A DNA stretch of 64,000 bases from a bacterium (GTDB lineage: Bacteria > Planctomycetota > UBA1135 > UBA2386). Position numbers and translations under genes: made by a program. Below are positions 1 to 8,330 of the stretch, piece after piece; position 1 is the first letter of the stretch, and each line of letters opens with the position of its first letter. The stretch spans positions 1 through 64,000 of the forward strand of contig JANSXC010000011.1 in NCBI GenBank assembly GCA_024743115.1, given 5' to 3'. Under the pieces are notes generated by a model that saw only the letters and a program-made list of their open reading frames with translations, had not been told where the DNA came from and searched no databases.

Positions 1-44
1 CGCCGCCAACGTTCGTTCTGAGCCAGGATCAAACCCTTCACTTG
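1..44 (-). rRNA. rrs: 16S rRNA, 5' end only (gene runs off the left edge)
   Basis: The reverse complement reads GGGTTTGATCCTGGCTCAG followed by AACGAACGTTGGCGGCG, the universal 27F primer site and the first helix of 16S rRNA. Placing the GTTTGATC at E. coli position 11 puts the mature 5' end near base 44. The T in AACGTTGGCGGC is the form typical of Planctomycetota. Only about 44 nt of the gene are inside the window. Confidence 0.95.
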
Positions 45-275
45 ATGAGTTCATCCATTTCTTTCTGTCGCTCCCACAGGCCCAACCGAAGCTGGTCCTG
101 CAGGGCTGGCTGCCGGCACGCACTTACGCCCCGCTTCCACGACGAACCGCATCAGACTCTCGCCTGACGCTATCCGCCCATGGCTACGGCACTTCCGTGC
201 ATCGCTCTTGCGAACGATACGCAGACGTACGCGCCGACCTCTTGCTCACACGCTTTCTTTCGAGGCCACCCAGAA

Positions 276-289
276 TGTCAAAGATCTGC
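276..289 (-). promoter_or_regulatory. boxA-like rRNA antitermination site
   Basis: On the minus strand the leader contains GCAGATCTTTGACA, close to the boxA consensus TGCTCTTTAACA bound by NusB/S10 in rRNA antitermination. It lies about 30 nt after the predicted start and about 230 nt before the mature 16S end. The TTGACA inside it could instead be a -35 element of a second promoter, but no good -10 follows at 16-18 bases. Confidence 0.45.
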
Positions 290-327
290 GCCAGAACGGG
301 TTGCCGCTCCGGCGCGAAGGGCGAATA

Positions 328-355
328 AACCTAGCGAGCGCCCGGGTCTTGGCAA
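328..355 (-). promoter_or_regulatory. Putative rRNA operon promoter
   Basis: Read on the minus strand, TTGCCA (-35) is followed after 16 bases by TAGGTT (-10), pointing into the 16S gene. It is the best sigma-70-like match I found in the gap. The predicted transcription start is near 320. The -10 is weak, so the exact promoter is uncertain. Confidence 0.45.
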
Positions 356-424
356 GGCCGCAGTCGAGTATTTTTGACGCCTGCGTAAATCTTTGCACAG
401 AGCAAGCTTGGGCGAGCACTGCGC

Positions 425-1771
425 TCAACGCAGTGACTCGATCCGGGCCGCCCGTTCGGGATTCCGGGCACGGATCCTCGCCAACCCCTCCGCGCCCGGC
501 AAAATGATGCGCAGGGTGTCGATCTCGCGACCATCGAGCGCCGTGGCTCGAACCGTCAAAGCCGATGGCAACGCCTCCACGGCACACCAGTGGTAGGCCG
601 GATCGAGCACGACCGCCCCTTTCCCCAATCCATTCGCGACGGCCATCGGCATGACGTCGTAGACGCTCTTGCCGCCGCCACCGGTGACGATCAGGGGCAA
701 ACTCTCCGGCTTGCCCGGCGAGGACTCGAACCGCTGGTAGCAGTGATCGTGCCCCGAGACGTAGAGGCTGACGCCGTGTTCCTCGAGCACCGGCTCCAGG
801 TACAGCAGCAGATCGGCGCGGTCCTGCTGCCGCGATGCGCTGCGCATGGGATAGTGCGTCGCCACGACGATCCACGGCTCGGAGCGGCTTGCGAGCTCGC
901 GCAGCAGGAAGTCATGCCCCGGGTGCCCCGGCTCGAACCTGCCGTTGACCTCGAACATGTTGCTGCAGTCGAGACAGATGACCCCGACACTGCCGAACGC
1001 GAACGAGTAGCAGCGCGGATCACCGGTCGCGTCGCCGACCGGCAGATCGAGATTGGCGATCGTCTGCAACCCTCCGGTATCCATGACGTCGTGGTTGCCG
1101 AGCGCGGCATAGAACGGCGCGTCGCGCAGCACGTCGGCAAACGGCCGGAAGAAGGCCGACGAGTAGTGACAGTGCCGCCCGCGCGGATAGACGATATCGC
1201 CGAGATGGAGCACGAAATCGGGCTTGCTCGCGGCCATCGCATCGCCGATCTGCGACACGCGACCCCGCGGCGGCAACCAGTGCCAGCGGGCGGGCAGGTG
1301 CATGATCGGCGCGTTCTGCAGCCAGACCCACCAGGGCTGGCCACCCGAATCGCCGATCATCGCGAACCGCACGGGCGCCCGGTCATCGGCCGGGGCGGTG
1401 GCGAGCCGCCCGCCACCGCGCAAGGCCTCGCCTTCCCGAACCTCGTAGGTGTATTCGGTTCCGGCCGCCAGACCCGTCAACCGCAGCCGGTGACGGCGCC
1501 GGGGCTCGGCCGTCTCCGCCTGTGCAACGATCTCGCCGCCGCCATCACGGACCTCGCAGCGCAGCCGCGTCGGCGCCGCCGTGATGGTCACGACGGACGC
1601 CGAATCCGTCGTCACCCGCTGCAAGAACGGTGCGGTATGCAGCGGCGGCGACTCGATGACGGGCAACCACAGGCAGCCGAAGGCCGCGACCCAGATCAGA
1701 CGACGGACGAGGCGAACGCGCACCCCGAAGTTGTAGGGCGGGAGCCGCTCCGACGGTAGACCACACGGCAC
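425..1771 (-). CDS. Purple-acid-phosphatase-like metallophosphoesterase, exported
   Basis: Calcineurin-type metallophosphoesterase of 448 aa with an N-terminal fibronectin-III-like domain (about residues 45-130), as in purple acid phosphatases. The metal-binding blocks are all visible: GDSGG (140-144), GDIVYPRG (191-198), GNHD (225-228), THYP (305-308) and GHDHCYQR (340-347). A hydrophobic segment at about 24-40 is a signal peptide or anchor, so it should act outside the cytoplasm on phosphate monoesters. The GTG at 1771 gives a long N-terminus; a GTG at 1723 would start just before the basic signal sequence and is a good alternative. It is the gene immediately upstream of the rRNA operon, in the same direction. 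Confidence 0.85.
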   Translation of the reverse strand: MPCGLPSERLPPYNFGVRVRLVRRLIWVAAFGCLWLPVIESPPLHTAPFLQRVTTDSASVVTITAAPTRLRCEVRDGGGEIVAQAETAEPRRRHRLRLTGLAAGTEYTYEVREGEALRGGGRLATAPADDRAPVRFAMIGDSGGQPWWVWLQNAPIMHLPARWHWLPPRGRVSQIGDAMAASKPDFVLHLGDIVYPRGRHCHYSSAFFRPFADVLRDAPFYAALGNHDVMDTGGLQTIANLDLPVGDATGDPRCYSFAFGSVGVICLDCSNMFEVNGRFEPGHPGHDFLLRELASRSEPWIVVATHYPMRSASRQQDRADLLLYLEPVLEEHGVSLYVSGHDHCYQRFESSPGKPESLPLIVTGGGGKSVYDVMPMAVANGLGKGAVVLDPAYHWCAVEALPSALTVRATALDGREIDTLRIILPGAEGLARIRARNPERAARIESLR

Positions 1772-1858
1772 CCACCGAGCGATCGCCCGACGCGATACCG
1801 GCCCGGCTACGCCATCACGAGTCTGCGTCTGCGGCGCCGCCGCTCAGCCCCTTCGTGA

Positions 1859-3073
1859 TCAGCGGTTCTGTTCGGCAGCAACCCGCTTCAGCTCGGCCGC
1901 CAGCGGTGGCTGGAGCGTCCCCGAGCCATAGTGGGCGCCGACGGCAAGCGCGTCCTCGACCGACTTCCCACGGACGTAGTAGGCGTGGCTCGCCACCAGC
2001 GCGGCACCGTACTCGGGTTCGCCGCGCACGATGACGAAGCGATCCCTGCCGTTCTGGCGGCACTCGTCATAGAACTCACCGAGACGCTCGGCCTCGGCGC
2101 GACTCGGCAACTCGGCTTTCCGCGGCAGGTGCAGGTAGTGCTTGCCCGCCGCGGCCATCTCGCGGTCGACCTCGGGCGCCGGTTCCGCCGTCGTATCGAC
2201 GACGCCGCGCCAATGGTGCGTCCGCACACGGGTCAGCGTCTCCGCGTCCTCGATGTCGCCGACGATGAACCACGGCATCTGGCGCGGATAGCGAATCTCC
2301 TTGCGATCGAGGATCGGCAGCGCGACCGCAGCGTTGGCGCCGTCGCCCTCCCGGTCGAAGTCGACGCCAACGGCCAGGCCCCAGGCGCGAGACAACGTCT
2401 CGTGCGTCTGCTCACGCAGCTTCTCGAACAACTTGTCCGCGGGGTCGCCGACGATGAGCGTGATGGCCGCGTAGGTGAGCCGCGACATCCCCTCAGCCTC
2501 GAGACTGCGATCGATCATGTAGTCGATACACTCCTCGAGGCATGCGTCCGTCGGCACGAGCGCGACGAACTTCGCACGCTCGACCAAGGCCGACGGCAGG
2601 TCGAGCCGCTCGTCGTCGCCGGGGATCGGGACCGTGACCATGTGCAGCGGGATGGCGGGATCGACCTCGAGCTCCTTGCCGCCGGGCCGCATCCGCATAC
2701 GCGAGCCGAACTCGAACTTCCCGCCGCGCTGCCCGCGGAAGACTGCGCCGACCCAGTCGCTGACGGCCTTGCCGTACTCGTCAGGGTCTTCGATCGGCAG
2801 GGGGTCGTCGTACGACAGCGCGAGCACGAGACCGCGCTCTGGCATGCTGCCGAGCTCTTCGGCGACCGCCGCGCGCGCCCTGGCGACATGCTCGTGAACC
2901 TCGGCGGCAGCGTCCTCGTGCCGCGCGAGAACGAACGCTGCCCTGCTCACGAACAGTCGATAGTCCCGCCAGCCGGTCGGTAGCTCGGGATCGGGCGGTG
3001 CCCACTCCACCGAGGTGCAGCCGGCAGCAAGGACGAACAGGGCAGCGAGGGGCGAATAGCGCATCGGATCCAT
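1859..3073 (-). CDS. Lipoprotein with a degenerate tyrosine-phosphatase-like C-terminus
   Basis: About 404 aa. The N-terminus has a short signal sequence and a lipobox (VLAAGC, Cys about 19), so it is probably lipid-anchored. I do not recognise the central region. The last 110 residues resemble the cysteine-phosphatase fold (a VVDTTAE strand, then FVIVRGEPEYGAALVAS and a helix ending KSVEDALA), but the catalytic HCxxGxxR loop reads VRGEPEYGA, lacking both Cys and Arg. If the resemblance is right, it is a pseudophosphatase. Starts at 3076 (GTG) and 3064 (ATG) are also possible. Confidence 0.7.
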   Translation of the reverse strand: MDPMRYSPLAALFVLAAGCTSVEWAPPDPELPTGWRDYRLFVSRAAFVLARHEDAAAEVHEHVARARAAVAEELGSMPERGLVLALSYDDPLPIEDPDEYGKAVSDWVGAVFRGQRGGKFEFGSRMRMRPGGKELEVDPAIPLHMVTVPIPGDDERLDLPSALVERAKFVALVPTDACLEECIDYMIDRSLEAEGMSRLTYAAITLIVGDPADKLFEKLREQTHETLSRAWGLAVGVDFDREGDGANAAVALPILDRKEIRYPRQMPWFIVGDIEDAETLTRVRTHHWRGVVDTTAEPAPEVDREMAAAGKHYLHLPRKAELPSRAEAERLGEFYDECRQNGRDRFVIVRGEPEYGAALVASHAYYVRGKSVEDALAVGAHYGSGTLQPPLAAELKRVAAEQNR

Positions 3074-3134
3074 CACGGGCAGTCGGGCACGGGGTCCCGT
3101 TCATGCACCGACGAGCGTCGCCTGTGCCAGAAAA

Positions 3135-3533
3135 TCAGGGCGACCGCAACCCGGATCCCGAACCGCCGCTGCCGTCGTGCCGGCAGGTAACCCGCGTCGT
3201 GATGCCACCGCGCACGAACCAATCCGCCGTCACCACGAGCCGCCGCGGCGACAGCAGCTTCACGAGGTCGTTGCAGATGTCGTTCGTGACCTTCTCGTGG
3301 AACGCGCCGATGTTGCGGAAGCTCCAGAGGTAGAGCTTGAGGCTCTTGAGCTCGACACAAGCGTCACCCGGGACGTATTCGATGACGAAGGTCGCGAAGT
3401 CCGGCTGTCCGGTCTTGGGGCAGACGCACGTGAACTCGGGGCAATCGAGGCGAATCTCATAGTCGCGCGCCGGATTGGGGTTCGGGAACGTCTCGAGCAG
3501 GGAGGTATCGTGCGGGCGGGGCGCTTCGGCCAT
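3135..3533 (-). CDS. queF: NADPH-dependent 7-cyano-7-deazaguanine reductase QueF
   Basis: Reduces preQ0 to preQ1 in queuosine biosynthesis. This is the short, unimodular QueF type (132 aa from this ATG; the family is about 130-165). The active-site block [15 protein letters not shown] carries the Cys that forms the thioimide with the substrate and the proton-donating Asp. ELKSLKLY is the QueF signature, followed by SFRN and FHE. A GTG at 3581 would add 16 residues that do not look conserved, so I prefer the ATG at 3533. No other queuosine gene is nearby. Confidence 0.93.
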   Translation of the reverse strand: MAEAPRPHDTSLLETFPNPNPARDYEIRLDCPEFTCVCPKTGQPDFATFVIEYVPGDACVELKSLKLYLWSFRNIGAFHEKVTNDICNDLVKLLSPRRLVVTADWFVRGGITTRVTCRHDGSGGSGSGLRSP

Positions 3534-3650
3534 GACTGCATCGAAGCCGGACGTGCGATCGACCTCAACAGCCCGTTGCACAACTCGGCGAAGGAGCCGC
3601 GCCCAGCCGGTCGCGGCGTCCGGTCGGGCAGGCGCACGCCGCCGCCTGGG

Positions 3651-4655
3651 CTAGAACTCCACTTCGCGACCGCCGTCGGGCCCGAACGCCATGCACACGG
3701 GGCCGTCCGGATGACGGCAGCGCCGCGAACGACAAGGACTGCAATCGGGCGGGTCGGGATGCACGAGCGCCGTTGCTGCGATCGGGGCGGTTCGCGCCGG
3801 ATCCTGCGAGCCGAACAGCACCCGGCACCGCGCACCGGTCGCCGCGAGCACGTGAGTCGCCCCCTGATCCGGCCCCACGACCTCACCGCCGCTCGCCGCG
3901 ACGAGTCGTCCGAGCGCGACGAGCCGCCGGATCTCGCCGCGGCCATGGCGCAGTTCCGCGCCGAGATCACCGGCTGCCGGCTCGGGCGCCGGGAGCGCGG
4001 CTTCGGCGGGACCGAGCAGGCGCACCACTGGGATCGGATTCGAACGCGCGAGCTCGGCGATCGCCGCCGGCCGCAGGGCCCGCGGATCACGCGGGTCGGT
4101 CACGACGACGACGCAGAACGGCCGCGCAGGATCGATGCCGCGACGCGCCAGCTCGGCACGTTCGGCAGTGAGCTCCGCCGCCGTGGCGTCGAGCTCGGGT
4201 GCCTGCCACTCGAGACCCGGCGCGAGTTCGGCCGCGAGCGCGTGCGCAATCCCCGCCGGGTGTGGTGGCCCCCGATCGACCACGACGGTCCGCCGCAGCA
4301 GCCAGCGACTCAGCGGCTCCTGGCGCCACGCTGCGCCGGCCCCGACGCGATCACGAGCCGGGCTCAGCCACGCCACGAACGCGCTCTTCCAGTTGCCCTG
4401 CAGATCGAGCGCGACGTCGAAATCACGCGCCCGCAGCTCGGCCCGGAGCCGCCGCCAGGCCGCCAGCCCGCCGCGCCGATCGAACGCCAGCACCTCCGCG
4501 AGCGCGGGCAGACCCTGCACGAGCGGCACGTTCTCGGGCTGCGTGACGAGGGTCAGACGCAGTTCCGGGCGCGCCGCGTGCAGTGCCGCGATCGCGCCGA
4601 GCCCGTGCACGAGATCGCCCATCGCGGAGAGTCGCACCAACAGAACCGAATTCAT
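3651..4655 (-). CDS. Glycosyltransferase family 9 (heptosyltransferase-like)
   Basis: A 334-aa ADP-heptose:LPS heptosyltransferase-family protein. It opens with the canonical VLLVRLSAMGDLVHGLGAI, has a DLQGNWKSA block near residue 85 and a VGPDQGATHVLAA motif in the sugar-nucleotide-binding half, and ends with a Cys cluster (CSPCRSRRC, then VCM) seen in this family. It likely adds a sugar to the LPS core on the cytoplasmic face. The start at 4655 is fixed by the end of the upstream gene (4705) and by GGAAGG eight bases before the ATG. It is the last gene of the operon beginning at 7273. Confidence 0.88.
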   Translation of the reverse strand: MNSVLLVRLSAMGDLVHGLGAIAALHAARPELRLTLVTQPENVPLVQGLPALAEVLAFDRRGGLAAWRRLRAELRARDFDVALDLQGNWKSAFVAWLSPARDRVGAGAAWRQEPLSRWLLRRTVVVDRGPPHPAGIAHALAAELAPGLEWQAPELDATAAELTAERAELARRGIDPARPFCVVVVTDPRDPRALRPAAIAELARSNPIPVVRLLGPAEAALPAPEPAAGDLGAELRHGRGEIRRLVALGRLVAASGGEVVGPDQGATHVLAATGARCRVLFGSQDPARTAPIAATALVHPDPPDCSPCRSRRCRHPDGPVCMAFGPDGGREVEF

Positions 4656-4693
4656 CGCGCTGGCCTTCCTCGCGCTGGCCTTCCTCGCGCTGG
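4655..4693 (-). repeat. 15-bp tandem repeat that duplicates a ribosome-binding site
   Basis: TCGCGCTGGCCTTCC occurs twice in full and once in part on the plus strand, starting at 4655, 4670 and 4685. Read on the minus strand each full copy carries GGAAGG, and the copy next to the ATG places it eight bases away, a good Shine-Dalgarno position. The intergenic gap is therefore mostly a duplicated RBS. Confidence 0.8.
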
Positions 4694-4704
4694 GCCGACC
4701 TGGA

Positions 4705-6219
4705 TCACTCCGGTCGCTCGTGCAACGAGAACACGGATCGCGCAGAGCAGAACCACACGCGATCACGATACTCCGCCGGCAACGGGCCGAGCGTTCCGCC
4801 GTGGGTCGTGAGCACGAAGCGGGCCTGCGGCTGCGCGCGACAGAACTCGTCACCGGGAACGATGAGCTCCCCGCCGAGCAGCATCTTGCTGTCGACGTGA
4901 CCCCAGGTCTGCAGGTCGGCCACAGCACCGCGTGTCGCGAACTCGCGGCGCACGAGGTCGCCGACCGGGCCCGCGGCACGGGCCGAATCGCGGTAACTCA
5001 GCGCACGGTCCAACCCCGCGGTCCACGCGGCGATCACCGGCAGCGCGAGCGCGAAGGTCACGAGGTGCCGCGGGGTCCGGACGAGCATCGGCCCGAGGCC
5101 GACGACCACGAGTGCCCCCGCGATCGCGAGACCGACGTGTTCCATGTAGAGCGGCAGAGCCGCGAGCGCGATGGCCGCCAACGCGCTCATGACGCGCAAG
5201 ACCCGGCGCGAGAAGATGCCGAGCGGCCGCACCTGACTCGCGAAGTGCGCCACGGCCGGCGCGACGGCGAACGTGAACAGCGGCACGTTCGGCAGCAGAT
5301 AGCGCGTCGGCCGACCCGGAAAGAACGTGAGGATCACGATGGCCACGACCGCCGCGCCGCTGCACATGCGCAGCATCAGATCCGCCGAATCCATGCGCGC
5401 GTCACGCCGACCGCGCCATTCCCAGAAACACCAGAGCACGAGCGGTAGCTGAATGAGCACGGCGCGGGCCCAGAACAACGGGGTCTTGGCCGCGTGCTCC
5501 CAGCGGAATCCGCCCATGCGACCGATGGTCTCGGCTTGCGCCACGGCCAACATCTCCGACGGCGAGACGTGCTCGAGCCAGAGCGGCACGTAGTAGGCCA
5601 ACGGCACCACGAGCAGAGGGACGAAGTGATGCAACGAGAGCGCCAGGCCACGGCGCCGCCACCACACGAGATACGCGCCGGTCGCGAACACGAAGAACGG
5701 CGGCCCTTTCTGCAGCAGAGCCAGCCCGCCGAGCACGCCGGACGCGATGACGAGCATCCCCTGCCGGCGCGAGACCCCGACCGCAAGACACCACAACGAC
5801 ATCGCGGTCAGCGCCGCGAACATCGGATCGATCTCCGCCGTCGCCCACTCGAACATCGCGAGTGGCGCCGCGATGACGCCGAGGGCGCCGACCCACCCCG
5901 CCCCCGGGCCGAGCGTTCGTCGCAAGAAGACCATCGCGAGCAGCGCCATGGCGAACAACGCGAACACGGCCGGCAATCGCAGGATCCACGGCGCGGTCCC
6001 GGCGGCTTCACTCAACCAGCCGAGCACCCAGTAGTGCAGCGGCGGCTTCGCGAGCGTCGGCTCGGCCCCGAGGATCGGAACCATCCAAGAATCGCTGCTC
6101 GCCATCTCGCGCGCGATCTGGATCCGGCGCCCTTCGGTGCCGCGCAGGTCGCTGACGAGCAACTGCGGCAGACAGGCGGCGACGGTGATCGCCAGCAGCA
6201 GGAGCGCGCGCAGGATCAT
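4705..6219 (-). CDS. Glycosyltransferase family 39 (ArnT/PMT-like) membrane protein
   Basis: A 504-aa polytopic GT-C enzyme that moves a sugar from a polyprenyl-phosphate donor to a periplasmic acceptor, probably a lipid A or envelope glycan. It shows the family's first-loop acidic site (Asp24 in DLRGTEGRR), KPPLHYW at 58-64 and a second acidic motif AEIDPMF near residue 128, with about ten hydrophobic helices. Its ATG overlaps the stop of the LAB-N gene by 4 bases. The GT2 gene two steps upstream is a plausible maker of its lipid-linked donor. Confidence 0.87.
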   Translation of the reverse strand: MILRALLLLAITVAACLPQLLVSDLRGTEGRRIQIAREMASSDSWMVPILGAEPTLAKPPLHYWVLGWLSEAAGTAPWILRLPAVFALFAMALLAMVFLRRTLGPGAGWVGALGVIAAPLAMFEWATAEIDPMFAALTAMSLWCLAVGVSRRQGMLVIASGVLGGLALLQKGPPFFVFATGAYLVWWRRRGLALSLHHFVPLLVVPLAYYVPLWLEHVSPSEMLAVAQAETIGRMGGFRWEHAAKTPLFWARAVLIQLPLVLWCFWEWRGRRDARMDSADLMLRMCSGAAVVAIVILTFFPGRPTRYLLPNVPLFTFAVAPAVAHFASQVRPLGIFSRRVLRVMSALAAIALAALPLYMEHVGLAIAGALVVVGLGPMLVRTPRHLVTFALALPVIAAWTAGLDRALSYRDSARAAGPVGDLVRREFATRGAVADLQTWGHVDSKMLLGGELIVPGDEFCRAQPQARFVLTTHGGTLGPLPAEYRDRVWFCSARSVFSLHERPE

Positions 6220-6530
6220 GAGGTCGCAGCCGAATCGCCGTTACGAACGCTGCGAATGAGATACAGGTTGCGCGAGTAGATCGCCGCCCCCGTGGTCTGA
6301 CCGAGGATGAAGACGGGGTCGAGCCGGTAGATCGCGTAGCACAGACTCAGCAATCCACCGAACAGGCTCAACCACCAGAACGCCACCGGCATGACACTAC
6401 GCTTGGCACGCTCGCTCGCGACCCATTGCACCCAGAATCGGGAGGCGAAGACCAGCTGCCCGCCGAAGCCGATCACCCACCAGTACCACGGCGTGCTCTC
6501 GAACGCGCCGTCTGCGAAGCTCGCGATCAT
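6216..6530 (-). CDS. Lipid-A-disaccharide synthase N-terminal domain (LAB-N) protein
   Basis: A 104-aa protein of three hydrophobic helices. WYWWVIGFGGQLVFASRF, then WVQW, SVMPVAFWW and AIYRLDPVFILGQ match the small LAB-N family, commonly found between a GT2 and a GT39 gene and thought to act in lipid A sugar modification or flipping. It overlaps the GT2 stop by one base (TGATG) and the next gene by four (ATGA), so the three are translationally coupled. Confidence 0.88.
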   Translation of the reverse strand: MIASFADGAFESTPWYWWVIGFGGQLVFASRFWVQWVASERAKRSVMPVAFWWLSLFGGLLSLCYAIYRLDPVFILGQTTGAAIYSRNLYLIRSVRNGDSAATS

Positions 6531-7273
6531 CAGAATTCCTCCTCGACGCGGTGCATCAGCACCCGCGACCGCAGCCAGCGCACCGCGAAGCAGTCGCGCA
6601 GGCCGCGCAACATGCGATTGCCGATGCCGTACTTCGCCCGACCCGCGTTGCGCTGCCGATGGTTGACGTCGACCTCGACCACGCGCCCCCCGAGGTAGCG
6701 CACCAGCGTCGCCATGAATCGATGCATGCCGACGAAGTGCGGCGCCCGCACGAACAGGTCACGGCGCACGACCTTGATCCCGCAGGCCGCGTCACGAATC
6801 GAATCGCCCGTGATCAGGTTGCGCACGGCATTGCCGATACGCGACGACCAGCGCCTGACCCAGGTGTCCTGGCGCTGCGCCCGGACCCCGAACACGCCGT
6901 CGGCCTCGCCGGACTCGATGCGCTCGAGCATCGCGGGAATGTCCGCGGGATCGTTCTGCATGTCGCCGTCGATCGTGGCAACGACCGGCGCGCGGGCCAG
7001 CTCGATCCCGGCCATCACGGCCGCGCTCTGGCCGACGTTGGCCCGCAGCCGCACGATCCGCAGCCAATCGGACGCCTGCCGGGCTTTCCAGTCCCGCAGC
7101 GCCGCGAGGCTGCCGTCCCGGCTGCCGTCGTCGACGGCGAGCACTTCGAACGGGCCATGGGGCCCCAGAACCGTCGCGACCTCGTCGAACAGTTCGTCGA
7201 TGTTGTCCTCTTCGTCGTGAATCGGAACGATCAGTGAGAATCTCGGCTCGGCAGAGGGGCAGTCTTCGGGCAT
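6530..7273 (-). CDS. Family 2 glycosyltransferase (polyprenyl-phosphate hexose synthase)
   Basis: A 247-aa GT-A enzyme resembling dolichol-phosphate mannosyltransferase. Motifs in order are FSLIVPIHDEEDNI, VDDGSRDGS, the metal-binding ATIDGDMQNDP, and the DAACGIKVVRRDLF and QRNAGRAKYG blocks that mark polyprenyl-P-hexose synthases. It has no C-terminal membrane helices, so it works at the cytoplasmic membrane face. I chose the ATG at 7273; the frame stays open to 7462, but that part has no conserved residues and would overlap the divergent gene at 7365. First gene of a four-gene envelope-sugar operon. Confidence 0.88.
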   Translation of the reverse strand: MPEDCPSAEPRFSLIVPIHDEEDNIDELFDEVATVLGPHGPFEVLAVDDGSRDGSLAALRDWKARQASDWLRIVRLRANVGQSAAVMAGIELARAPVVATIDGDMQNDPADIPAMLERIESGEADGVFGVRAQRQDTWVRRWSSRIGNAVRNLITGDSIRDAACGIKVVRRDLFVRAPHFVGMHRFMATLVRYLGGRVVEVDVNHRQRNAGRAKYGIGNRMLRGLRDCFAVRWLRSRVLMHRVEEEF

Positions 7274-7364
7274 CGCGGCGGCCGCAGGATACACCTGCGA
7301 CCGATCGAGATCGAATCTGCGTGAAGCTTGCCTTCGCGATGCGGTCCACAATGATGGGCGCCGC

Positions 7365-8279
7365 ATGATGCCTCCGCATCTCGAAGCCATGAGGCCGCAC
7401 CAGTGGGTCAAGAACCTGCTCGTGCTCGCCCCGCTGTTGTTCGCGTCGGAACGCCAGTCCAACGAGGCCAGTTCGTTCTTCGATCCGGCCAGCTGGCAGG
7501 CCGCAGGACTCGCCTTCGCGGCCTTCTGCCTGGCCGCCAGCTCGATCTACCTGCTCAACGACATCGTCGACCGGGAGGCCGATGCCAACCACCCCAAGAA
7601 GAAGAACCGCCCCATCGCGTCGGGGCGCCTCGGTGTCGGCAGCGCGTGGATCCTGCTCGGATTCGTCCTCACCGGGTGCGCCACGCTCGCCCTGCTGGTG
7701 CCCCCGCCCGAGAGCGGCGCCCCGTTCATCCTCTGGCCGGCCGGCTATCTCGTCCTGAACGTCGCGTATTCGTTCGCGCTCAAACGCCTGGTCGTCATCG
7801 ACTGCATGTGCATCGCACTCGGCTTTCAGCTGCGCGTGATGGCCGGCGCCGCCGCGATCCAGGTCGAAGCGTCGCACTGGCTGCTGCTGTGCACGTTCTT
7901 CTTCTCGCTGTTCCTCGCGTTCTGCAAGCGCTACGAGGAGGTCGGCAAGAAGACGCAGGCCGAGGGCCTGACCCGCGCGACGATGGAGGACTACTCGCTC
8001 GCGTTCCTCAACATGATGATCGGCCCGATGGCCGCGCTCAGCATCCTGAGCTACGCGCTCTACACGGTCAGCGAGCAGACCGTCAGCCGCCACGGCTCGG
8101 ACCGCCTGATGTATACGGTGCCGATCGTCGTCTACGGCGTCTTCCGCTACCTGTTCCTGGTCTACCGCAAGAGCGAGGGCGGCGATCCGGCGCGTCTGCT
8201 GTTCCGCGACGTGCCGCTCGTTCTGTCGGGTCTGCTCTACGGCATCGCGATCGTGGTGTTGCTGCGCTTCGTCGGCTGA
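7365..8279 (+). CDS. UbiA-family decaprenyl-phosphate phosphoribosyltransferase-like protein
   Basis: A 304-aa prenyltransferase with about eight membrane helices. The opening RPHQWVKN (10-17) is the hallmark of the DPPR synthase branch of the UbiA superfamily, which moves ribose-5-phosphate from PRPP to decaprenyl phosphate. The first aspartate-rich motif is NDIVDREAD (65-73), and YSFALKR follows. In actinobacteria this step leads to the decaprenyl-phospho-arabinose donor. No DprE1/DprE2 partner is in the window, so the final sugar is unknown. It is divergent from the GT2 gene with about 90 bases between starts. An internal ATG at 7389 is also possible. Confidence 0.85.
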   Translation: MMPPHLEAMRPHQWVKNLLVLAPLLFASERQSNEASSFFDPASWQAAGLAFAAFCLAASSIYLLNDIVDREADANHPKKKNRPIASGRLGVGSAWILLGFVLTGCATLALLVPPPESGAPFILWPAGYLVLNVAYSFALKRLVVIDCMCIALGFQLRVMAGAAAIQVEASHWLLLCTFFFSLFLAFCKRYEEVGKKTQAEGLTRATMEDYSLAFLNMMIGPMAALSILSYALYTVSEQTVSRHGSDRLMYTVPIVVYGVFRYLFLVYRKSEGGDPARLLFRDVPLVLSGLLYGIAIVVLLRFVG

Positions 8280-8330
8280 ACGTCGCCAGATCGGGGACTG
8301 CGGGCGGTATATTCCCGCAGCCACCTCGCC

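Larger units (their letters stand above)
45..424 (-). other. rRNA leader and promoter region, no protein gene
   Basis: This 380-base gap lies between the 16S start and the stop codon of the upstream phosphoesterase, which points the same way. Short ORFs here have no recognisable product. On the minus strand it holds a sigma-70-like promoter (328-355), a boxA-like antitermination site (276-289) and a leader of roughly 275 nt before the mature 16S end. I see no tRNA in it. Confidence 0.6.
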
